Below, piece after piece: positions 8,231-16,700 of a stretch of 45,237 bases of DNA. Each line of letters starts with the position of its first letter. Positions within the stretch are counted from its first letter, which is position 1. The notes below the pieces were generated by a model, which was not told the DNA's origin, did no database searches, and saw nothing but the letters and a program-made list of their open reading frames with translations. The position numbers were made by a program, and so were the translations under genes. Location: IMG/VR virus record IMGVR_UViG_3300037245_000607, positions 1-45,237 of that record. One strand, given 5' to 3'. This stretch comes from a virus.

Positions 8231-10654
8231 ATGCTTAAAAAACTGCTACTAATATTACTGTTACCTATTCTTTGTCTGACTGGTTTCTCTGCGTCCCTGA
8301 ATACTGCTTTCAACTCAGGGGAGCTAAGCCCATTGCTTCGATACCGTGTTGATCTCGACAAGAAGTACCTGGGCGTTGAGACGATGGAGAATTTCCTCGT
8401 CAAACCACAGGGAACCGCAATGCGGAGAGCCGGGACGATTTATGTAGCAGATGCCGATAGGGTTTCTCATTTAGTTTCTTTTGAAAGTTCTACGGATGAT
8501 GCCTATGTTTTGTCGTTTTCGGATAGTAATATCTGGTATTTCCGTTGCGTAAATGGAGTTGCTGGTCAAATCCTTGATGACAATGATGATATTTATGCAA
8601 CCTCAACAGTTTACGGCGAAGACCAAATATCAGAAATACAATATGTCCAGTCAAACGACGTAATGTATATTGTTCACCCGGACGATCCCCCCCAAAAGCT
8701 GATTAGGATCGACCATGACGAATGGACGATCGCCGATGTAGATTGGGAGTGGGGGCCTTTCCTTGACCAGAACACCACGACAACCACCATAACACCATCG
8801 GCCACTACAGGCACGATCACCCTGACTGCTTCGTCTGCTATCTTTACCGCTGACAATGTTGGCTCTCTATGGAAGATAATCGAAAAATCAGCTAACTCTT
8901 ATACGTCGGGTAATATCGCGACAAATGCAAGTAGCTCCACCGTTGCCGTAGAGGGCGATGGGTTGTTGACATTAGAGGGAACGTGGACCGGTCTGCTGAC
9001 ATTGGAAAAGAGCGTTATTGACGCTGGTTCATGGGAGCCGGTATATCCCAAACTTAACGGCGATGCCGCCAATATCGAATACTCCTTTAACGAACCCGAC
9101 GCAGGCTATGAATACCGCGTTACAATGACTGATCGGACTGCTGGAAGTTGTGATTATACTCTTACCTCCTATAACTCCGATGTTTCCGGGTACGTTGAGG
9201 TAACGGCTTACACCAGTACAAAGGTCGTAACCGCGACGGTAACGAGCACACTAGCTGGGACGGCCGCAACGACTAAATGGGCTGAGGGCGCTTGGAGTCC
9301 TCGCAGGGGTTATCCGCGATCTATCTGTATGTACCAAAACAGGCTATGTCTTGCAGGGACAACCTACCAACCAAACGGTTTCTGGACAAGCACATCTTTC
9401 GACCTTGAGAGTATGCGGGAATCAACTTTAGATAATGGGGCGATTAACGAAGAAATTAGCGCAACGAAACAAAATCCTATTCTATGGCTCCAGGACAAAA
9501 ACGGTATCATCGCAGGAACAAGCGGATCTGCCATAAGGATTTCCAGCCAGTCAAGTACGTCTGTATTAACTCCGGCTAGTTTCGGAGCAGAAAGGCAGGC
9601 CGATGTCGGAAGTGCTGATATGCAACCGGCTCTAATCGGTGAATCTATCGTATTCGTGGACCGTAACCGGCGTAAGGTTCGGGATATGATCTACGACCTA
9701 CAGAGCGACGGTTTCGTTTCTCCTGAGCTTACTGTCATGGCAGAACATATAACATCTCCCGGTCTGATAGACATAGCCGTACAAAATCGGCCTGACGATA
9801 TAGTGTGGTTCGTCAGGAGCGATGGCCAGCTTGTATCGTTGACGTACAACAGGAATGAGGGTGTGGTTGGGTGGGCAAGGCATATTACTGATGGAGAGTT
9901 TGAATCAGTGGCCGTTATACCTGGAGCAGACGAAGATCAGGTTTGGGTTGTAGTAAAGCGAACAAAAGCCGGTGGCGATATTAGATACATCGAGCAAATG
10001 CAGCCGCAGGACTGGGGAACCGATCCAGATGATGCTTGGTTTGTGGATTCGGGCTTAACTTATTCTGGTATTTTAACTGACACAATAACAGGGCTCGATC
10101 ATTTAGAGGGTGAGACTGTTCAAGTGATGATAGCTGAGGGTAATGAATATACGCTAACTTCAAGCCCTGTTCCGTATGGGTCCGGCGCGTATGGTTCTGG
10201 CGTATATCCAGGCTATACTCTCACAGAGGCATTATCTACTGAGGCAACTGTAACGGATGGCGAAATTGACTTGGGGAACTTCAAAGTAAATCGTGCTACA
10301 ATCGGGCTTCCGTACACATCTACGTTCTTGACTTTTCCGATAGAAGTCCAAACCCAAAACGGGTTTTCAATAGGGTACAAGAAAAAGGTATATGAGATTG
10401 ACGCCTGTTTCTACAAGACAATGACCGGGCAATATGGATTAAAAGAACAATTTACCGAACCTGTGATGTATGATATTATGTTCTCGGAATGGCCCGATAC
10501 AACCAACGGTTCAAATGACCCTTATACCGGACTGATACGATTAGAGGTTGACGGCGGTTGGTCAGACGAGGTTCAGATCAAGTTCGTACAGGAAGATCCT
10601 TTCCCGTTCAATATAACTGCGATTCAATCGAAAGTGCAGGTTAGCGGTGATTAA
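8231..10654 (+). CDS. tail nozzle / stabilisation protein (T7 gp12 position) with signal peptide
   Basis: 807 residues, with a GGAG site before the ATG. After a hydrophobic leader of 21 residues (MLKKLLLILLLPILC, cleavage near GFSA) comes the conserved nozzle opening: FNSGELSPLLRYRVDL, then NFLVKPQGTAMRRAGTIYV. The family usually starts directly at this opening. No alternative start lies between leader and motif, so the leader belongs to the gene. The middle has SPRRGYPRSICMYQNRLCLAG and the C-terminal half has a beta-propeller-like composition. It is expected to close the short tail tube below the adaptor. The stop overlaps the following GTG start by eight bases, so the next gene is translationally coupled. 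Confidence 0.85.
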   Translation: MLKKLLLILLLPILCLTGFSASLNTAFNSGELSPLLRYRVDLDKKYLGVETMENFLVKPQGTAMRRAGTIYVADADRVSHLVSFESSTDDAYVLSFSDSNIWYFRCVNGVAGQILDDNDDIYATSTVYGEDQISEIQYVQSNDVMYIVHPDDPPQKLIRIDHDEWTIADVDWEWGPFLDQNTTTTTITPSATTGTITLTASSAIFTADNVGSLWKIIEKSANSYTSGNIATNASSSTVAVEGDGLLTLEGTWTGLLTLEKSVIDAGSWEPVYPKLNGDAANIEYSFNEPDAGYEYRVTMTDRTAGSCDYTLTSYNSDVSGYVEVTAYTSTKVVTATVTSTLAGTAATTKWAEGAWSPRRGYPRSICMYQNRLCLAGTTYQPNGFWTSTSFDLESMRESTLDNGAINEEISATKQNPILWLQDKNGIIAGTSGSAIRISSQSSTSVLTPASFGAERQADVGSADMQPALIGESIVFVDRNRRKVRDMIYDLQSDGFVSPELTVMAEHITSPGLIDIAVQNRPDDIVWFVRSDGQLVSLTYNRNEGVVGWARHITDGEFESVAVIPGADEDQVWVVVKRTKAGGDIRYIEQMQPQDWGTDPDDAWFVDSGLTYSGILTDTITGLDHLEGETVQVMIAEGNEYTLTSSPVPYGSGAYGSGVYPGYTLTEALSTEATVTDGEIDLGNFKVNRATIGLPYTSTFLTFPIEVQTQNGFSIGYKKKVYEIDACFYKTMTGQYGLKEQFTEPVMYDIMFSEWPDTTNGSNDPYTGLIRLEVDGGWSDEVQIKFVQEDPFPFNITAIQSKVQVSGD

Positions 10655-11096
10655 AGAAATAACTAAACCTATAACAAGACCGATGACCGCATCGGATATA
10701 CCGTCTCTGGTGCTTGAGCAAGAATCGCTCAGGGAAGTCTACTATGAGTATTTCGACGAAGGTAGAGGTCCGGCTTGGGTGCTTGAGGACGAAGGTGGAC
10801 CGATAGCGTGTTTCGGTGCTACTATTCTATGGCCTGGTGTTTGCGAGGTCTGGTTTAGTTTAATCAGAAGCGACAGGAATATTGTAGCCATTAGAAGCGT
10901 AAAAAGGTTTCTGAAAGATCAAGGCGAACGGTTTGGCGTAAAAAGGTTTCAATCATCTGTTAATGTGAACAACAAAGTAAGCATTAAATTTGTAGAGTTC
11001 TTTGGATTTAAAAATGAAACACCAAAAGGCATGAAAAGTTATTTACCAAACGGAGACGACGCATATCTTTTCTCAAGGACAACAAATGAAAAATGA
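10647..11096 (+). CDS. T7 gp13-like, GNAT-acetyltransferase-like virion assembly protein
   Basis: 149 residues, GTG start overlapping the nozzle stop. The sequence has a GNAT-like plan: ITRPMTASDIPSL at the start, then a beta-strand pair (WVLEDEGGPIACFGA), then VCEVWFSLI, a helix with IRSVKRFLKDQGERFGVKRF, and KFVEFFGFKNE near the end. Podovirus proteins in this slot, between nozzle and ejection proteins, often show this degenerate acetyltransferase fold and are needed for internal core assembly. Whether it binds acetyl-CoA is unclear, as a full pyrophosphate-binding loop is not obvious. It has no signal peptide, in contrast to the preceding genes. Confidence 0.7.
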   Translation: MIKEITKPITRPMTASDIPSLVLEQESLREVYYEYFDEGRGPAWVLEDEGGPIACFGATILWPGVCEVWFSLIRSDRNIVAIRSVKRFLKDQGERFGVKRFQSSVNVNNKVSIKFVEFFGFKNETPKGMKSYLPNGDDAYLFSRTTNEK

Positions 11097-11835
11097 ACTA
11101 TTTAAAATGATTTGCCCGAATAGGCATATCCCTTATGGGGCAAAGGCGGTTGTTCGCGGTAATCAAATATTCTTCGTTCACCCGTTCAAGCGATTCGACC
11201 CTGTATCACTTGCGCTTGCGGGTGGAGGCTTAGCACTATCTTACAGCCAGACCTTAAAAGAAGGCAAAGAAACTGCCAGGTTAGCCGAAATTCAACAGCA
11301 GCAGATCGACGCACAGGCTGAGTCATTTGAGGAAGTCGGCCAGCAAGAATCCAGAGAGAAACGCAAACAGGCCAAACGTGCTCAAGCTTCGCAAATAGCA
11401 CAGATGGCAGCTAACGGCGGTCAACTCACAGGTTCTAATTTGTCGATCCTGGCAAACACCTCAAGGGAGTTTGAAGCTGATGCTTTGGTAATATCCCGAA
11501 ACTATGGTGTAAAAGCTACGGAACTAAGGAATAAAGGAGCGTTAGTGAAGTATCAAGGCCAGCTTGCCAGGAGAAGTGCAAGGGTAAGAGGAGCCGCTGA
11601 TCTTGCTAAGGGAATTGGAACGATAGCCCTGTTGAGTAACTTTGGCGGTCCGAAGACGCCAGGTTCGGTCGCCGGAAGCGGTAGTCAGGTTGCCGGAAGT
11701 GTCAGTCAGGTCAAAAAGAAATCATTACAGAGTTTACTTTTTAAAGTCAAGAAAAAACCAAGTTTTATCTCTACTTCGCTATTCAATACTAATGCCGGTA
11801 GACCAAGTATTCCAGGCGGAGGCGTATTCGCATAA
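11086..11835 (+). CDS. internal virion (ejection) protein, T7 gp14-like
   Basis: 249 residues. The ATG at 11086 has an AAGGAC site and overlaps the previous gene by 11 bases. A hydrophobic Gly/Ala segment at about residues 39-53 (PVSLALAGGGLALSY) is followed by a long Gln/Ala/Lys-rich helix (AEIQQQQIDAQAESFEEVG). The family-like pattern QIAQMAANGGQLTGSNLSIL follows, then an Arg-rich helix and a second Gly/Ala hydrophobic stretch. This plan fits the smallest T7-type ejection protein, which forms a pore in the outer membrane during infection. It stands directly before the two larger ejection proteins, as in T7. Confidence 0.75.
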   Translation: MKNELFKMICPNRHIPYGAKAVVRGNQIFFVHPFKRFDPVSLALAGGGLALSYSQTLKEGKETARLAEIQQQQIDAQAESFEEVGQQESREKRKQAKRAQASQIAQMAANGGQLTGSNLSILANTSREFEADALVISRNYGVKATELRNKGALVKYQGQLARRSARVRGAADLAKGIGTIALLSNFGGPKTPGSVAGSGSQVAGSVSQVKKKSLQSLLFKVKKKPSFISTSLFNTNAGRPSIPGGGVFA

Positions 11836-11867
11836 TGGAAACTTCCCTACAAACAAGGAGCTTTTAA

Positions 11868-13775
11868 ATGCCCGAAATATCACAACAATATAGAAATCAA
11901 AGATTAGCTCCTCTCAGTGGTGTGGGCCAGCTTTCGTCCGCTGACATTCAGGCAGCTACGCAGGGAAATAGAAGTGCTGCAAAAACAGGCGAAGCACTCA
12001 CTGAGTTTGGCGTAGCATTCATACAGGAGAAAGAAAAGGCTGAATTTCATAACCAGCTTAATTCTTCAAAGACTGAATACCTGACAAAGTTTTTCGACTA
12101 TGAGCAGGATTTACAGACCAACGCTGATACCGAAACATACATTCCCAATCTAAAGGCTGGCCAGACAAGTTCGTACAAATTCACCAACAAAAGAGCTGCA
12201 AACGAATTTGAATTATGGAAAGCAAACGAGGATTTATCGCAAACGAGGCGTGTGTTCGGAGCCAAGCAAACACAGGACGTTCAAAATTATACTCAAAATT
12301 GGAACCTGGGAATAAAAGAAGCCACCAGAAGAACCGCCAGTGCGTTACAGGAATCCGATTACCAGCTTGAGCTTGCAAATGGCATGGACTATTTCGGCTT
12401 AGAGTATGCCACCGAAGACAAGGACGGAGAACCAGTACCGGTATTAGATGAAAAAGGAAATCCGAAAATCCAGCTAATAGAGGATTGGGAAAATCCTTTG
12501 CTGGACACTGACGAGGTGAGGATGGCGGGATATGAGTCATGGAAGGCCGACGCTGATGTCAAACGTGCAGGGATAATCCGAGGCAATGTAACAACTGCTG
12601 GTTTCGATGCTTGGCAAGCTACGGTTGATATAGAAGACCCTGACGGCAAGTTACAAGTTGGTATTGATATTATCAACGCATCTGGCTTGCCGGAACCAGA
12701 AAAACAAAAGGCTAGGACGTCGCTAGAAACCCAAGTGAGAAATAGTCGAGCGGAAACAGAATTGGAGTCCCAGCAAGTTACGGACAATTCGATTAACGAG
12801 ATCAAAGGAAAGCTTAATAATGGCGAATTCGATGGGATTCACGCTTTTATAAAAGCACAGCCAATTACGGAAATTGAAAAGAATAAGCAAATTATATCCG
12901 CTAATTCCTATATATCATCGGTTAATAATTCTAACAAGAAGGCCAATTTTGTAACTTCTGACGAAACCAATATCCAGGTTGATGGAATACTCAGGCGAAC
13001 AAGATCCGGCGAGTTGTCTTACGATGAAGCCATTTCTGAATATAAGAAGGTATCTAAGGACGTAAAGGCTACTGAGGGCAAAACTAACCTTGATAATATC
13101 AGTACCGCTGCTGAATCTGCGGACGTCAAAAAGAACCCAGTATTGGGGCGGCCCGAAGTGAAAAGAGGTCAAGCCTCTCTTGACAGAGTTCGGTCGGCAG
13201 CAATCAGCGTGCTCGATAGGGATGACGGAGATTATCTTAAGAACGTGGCAGACATCGGAATCGCCTTTTTACGTAATCAGACAATACTTGACAAGTGGGC
13301 TGATGCTAATGCTGACGATCCTGATTTTACCCGTAAATGGCAGCAACAAGTTAGTGCGTTGTCAAGACCGGCAATCGAGGACGTTACTCTTGGTTTCCTT
13401 GAGAAATTCATAAGACGAAAAGAGGGTAAGCTTGGGGCAGCCTTAATGTTTGTTCCTGGCGGACCTGGCTTAGCTGGCTTCCTTTTAGATACAGAAGAAG
13501 AAGCCATAGCGAGGAAGCGATTTAAGACTGCTGAAGAAAGCGAAACATTCCAAGCCATGTCTCAGGCGGGCAAGGATTCCGTTGCTCAGTCGATTATTGA
13601 TGGCAGAACTGCACAGCAGGCTATTGACATCGCCCGAGCAAACTCCGTACCTGGCGTTAAGACAAACAAAATCGAAGTCCCAGAGAATACGCCGAAAGAT
13701 CAAGCTGCTTTCGATGCTTTTCCGAGTGGTACACTATATATTGACACAGACGGTGAAATTGTGAGGAAACCATAA
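11868..13775 (+). CDS. internal virion (ejection) protein, T7 gp15-like
   Basis: 635 residues with an AAGGAG site. It is mostly alpha-helical and hydrophilic, with an N-terminal SGVGQLSSADIQAATQG segment followed by long coiled helices (FIQEKEKAEFHNQLNSSKTEY). A Gly-rich hydrophobic patch (GAALMFVPGGPGLAGFLL) lies near residue 525. This composition and the position between the gp14-like and giant proteins match the middle internal core protein of podoviruses, which forms the periplasmic tunnel after ejection. There is no enzymatic motif. The stop overlaps the next start (TAATG). Confidence 0.7.
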   Translation: MPEISQQYRNQRLAPLSGVGQLSSADIQAATQGNRSAAKTGEALTEFGVAFIQEKEKAEFHNQLNSSKTEYLTKFFDYEQDLQTNADTETYIPNLKAGQTSSYKFTNKRAANEFELWKANEDLSQTRRVFGAKQTQDVQNYTQNWNLGIKEATRRTASALQESDYQLELANGMDYFGLEYATEDKDGEPVPVLDEKGNPKIQLIEDWENPLLDTDEVRMAGYESWKADADVKRAGIIRGNVTTAGFDAWQATVDIEDPDGKLQVGIDIINASGLPEPEKQKARTSLETQVRNSRAETELESQQVTDNSINEIKGKLNNGEFDGIHAFIKAQPITEIEKNKQIISANSYISSVNNSNKKANFVTSDETNIQVDGILRRTRSGELSYDEAISEYKKVSKDVKATEGKTNLDNISTAAESADVKKNPVLGRPEVKRGQASLDRVRSAAISVLDRDDGDYLKNVADIGIAFLRNQTILDKWADANADDPDFTRKWQQQVSALSRPAIEDVTLGFLEKFIRRKEGKLGAALMFVPGGPGLAGFLLDTEEEAIARKRFKTAEESETFQAMSQAGKDSVAQSIIDGRTAQQAIDIARANSVPGVKTNKIEVPENTPKDQAAFDAFPSGTLYIDTDGEIVRKP

Positions 13776-16700
13776 TGCCCTTTAGAACTTCGGACGATGA
13801 AATTATTGAAGATCAGCAAGCCGTAGCCGTTCAAGAGCCTCCCACTTTCAGGGGTTCTGACGATGAGGTTATTGGGGGTGATGTAAGTGATTCAATTGAA
13901 TTCCGTAAGCAAGTTATGGATGACATATACCACAACCCTGATAAACTGAAACATCCTGCCATTAGAAGTCAGATGGCAACTGAGCTTATCAATACTCTGG
14001 ATGACCCGGAAGATTTCAAAATGGAAATAGAGAATAGTTTCTTTATGTCCGAATTGTTTGGTATTGATTTATTCGATGCTCAATTCATGGCGCCCGGTAT
14101 AGCGAAGGAGTTGTATGGCGAGTCTCTTGAAAAGATGTCTGCGTCTGTTGTTAATCGCAATCTTAGGGATGACATCAAAACAGCCTTACGGGAAACTCCT
14201 TTGAATTTGAAGATTGGAACTATCGGACTTGGAGCTTCTACACTCGAAGCAATAAAGCGTAGAGCTATTCAGCTTGCCGGTGGCGGAATTAGCGAGGATA
14301 TTGATGCTGCTGTGAGAAGTCAATTTGAGGCTATAACTCCTCAGATGGACCCTGCTACTGGCAGTCTAAGAAACCCTCTGGACGGCAATAACTTCCTTAT
14401 TCCTCCTGATAGAATTGATTTCCTACGGGCAGATAAGCCTTTGCCGGGTTCTGTTGCTGGTGCGGCCATGGGCCTTGTAACGAGACTGCCTGATATTGGA
14501 GCAAAGATACTCCGCGGGAAACAAAAAGACCTTACTGCTGCTCAAGATATTGCTACTATGAGCAATGCTCCTATTACCAAGTTGATGCGAGTTACCGTGC
14601 AAAGCGGTGTACCTTCGATGGGTGCTGCTGTTGGAATCAGCTTATTGACAGGCAATCCCCTGGTTGGCCTTGCAATGCTTGGTGAATCTGAGGGTGGAGC
14701 TGCGTTTCAGGCTCAATTAGAGGCTGGTGGATCGGTTCGTAAATCTTTGATTATTGGCGAACTATCCGAAGCTGCTGAGATCGGTGGTGAAATGCTTGTC
14801 TTGCCGGGCATTATTAAGGGATTTAAAGAGGGTTTATCAGTACGGCGGGGATTAACACTCATCGCCGAGAACGCAACCCAAGAAGGAATAACCGGGTTCA
14901 ACCAGACATTCTTAGAGGTTTTTGGCAAAGAGACCACTAAGGGCACTGACAAGTCGCTGGCTGCGAAGAAGGCGATAGTGGCGGGATTGGCGGCTATGCC
15001 AGAGAACGCCTTCGTAGGCGGTGTTGTGGGCGGCGGTGCGGCAAGTGTGGGTGTTGGCGTAGACTTGACTAGGCGTGGGGTTCAGAATATTAAACAGGTG
15101 GCGAATGCGGTCAAGAAGGATATCGCTGTCGAAGAAGCTCCAGAGGTTGCCCCAGAGCAAGCCCCATCAGTCGAAGTAACCCCCGAGCCGTCTATTGAGG
15201 TTGAGGGGGAAGTGCAGGTTAACGCAGAAGCTATTGCAGAGGAAAAGCCAAAGCTAACTAAAACTAAGGTAGTTGACGAAAAAGGCGAACCATTGACGGT
15301 ATTTCATGGCACACCGGAAGGTTTCGACGAGTTCGACATTACACAAAGCGGTAAAAACACAGAAAACATAAACGCAGAAGGGGCTATATTCTTTTCAGAT
15401 GACCCAGAAATAGCGGCCACATTCAGTAGGGCGCATGAAAGCGATTTCATTCTAGAAGCGGCTGAGATAGGCATTGAAGCGAAGGCATTTACGTTTCAAA
15501 GTTCCAATATTAGACCTGCTAAGCTTAATATAGAAAACCCACTTATTCTTGACAGGTCGCCTACGCGAGAGCAAATAGACCAAGCTAAAGAAGATGGGTT
15601 TGATGGCATTATAGTCAAGACTGACGGGGCTACTGAATACGCAGTCTTTTCGGCAGACCAAATAATATCAACTCTGGTGGTCCAGCCTTCGCCCGCCCAA
15701 GCCCAAGAAGCAAGGCCAGCAACAATAAAATCAGACGACAACTTCGATGACTTCTTTGAGGGATTTGAAGCGGATGAGGTTATTGAGCGCAAAGCACCGG
15801 CAAAAGCCGATGTTCAGTCTACCGCCGCAACCAAGAAACAGATAACCGAGGCTGTTCGTAACGATCCTGTTTTCCAGGCTGAAGCGGAAGCGATAGAATT
15901 ACAAAGCCAGGAGATTCAGTTAGGCAAGGCGTTTATACCCGAGAAATTCAGGGGTGAAGTTAAGATACATCTTGAAGGTGATCCATCATTGAGGAAGCAT
16001 ATCACCTTTAAGCGGTCTGAGGGTACGCCATTTGACCAAATAGTAATGGAGGGTTTCGGTCGGAATAAGACTGGCGTTGAAGAGACTAGCGGCGAACTGG
16101 ATGTAACATCATTCCTTCAGAGGTTATCAGAGACAAAAGCCGCAAGAAAGAAAATCGGCGGCATACCTCAGATTGTCCTTCACAAAATGATGTCATCAGG
16201 TGATCCTTTTAGTGAAATAGCAGCTATGCGGCATGATATGTTCCATAAGGGATTCACGGTTGCCGAAATAAACGAAGCAACTGCAAGCATTGAGCAGGAA
16301 CATAAAATCGAAATTGAACCATTATTGGAGACTAAAGAAGATGTCGAAACGCGTGGAAGATTATCTAAAAGAGCACCGGGCGAAAAGGGCAAACTTACTC
16401 GCGCGGAAAGAAAAGCCGCGACAACAAAAAAGGAAACAGCCGCTCAACTAAAGAGTCGTATCAAGAAGTTGCATAAATCAACTGGCGTTCCGGTCGAGAC
16501 AATTGCTGAAATCTTAAGAACAAACAAGGAACAAAAAGACGTAGCCAGAGAACTAAGAGAAGCGCAAGAAGAAGGTCAGGCTGTTGGTTTCCGGGCTGGC
16601 GAAAAGGAGTCCCGCGAGAAGGCAAAAGTCGAGATACTCAAACTCAAGCAAGCTCAAAATCTCACAGATGCAAGAAGAAAAACTGCGTCTGAACTAGTTA

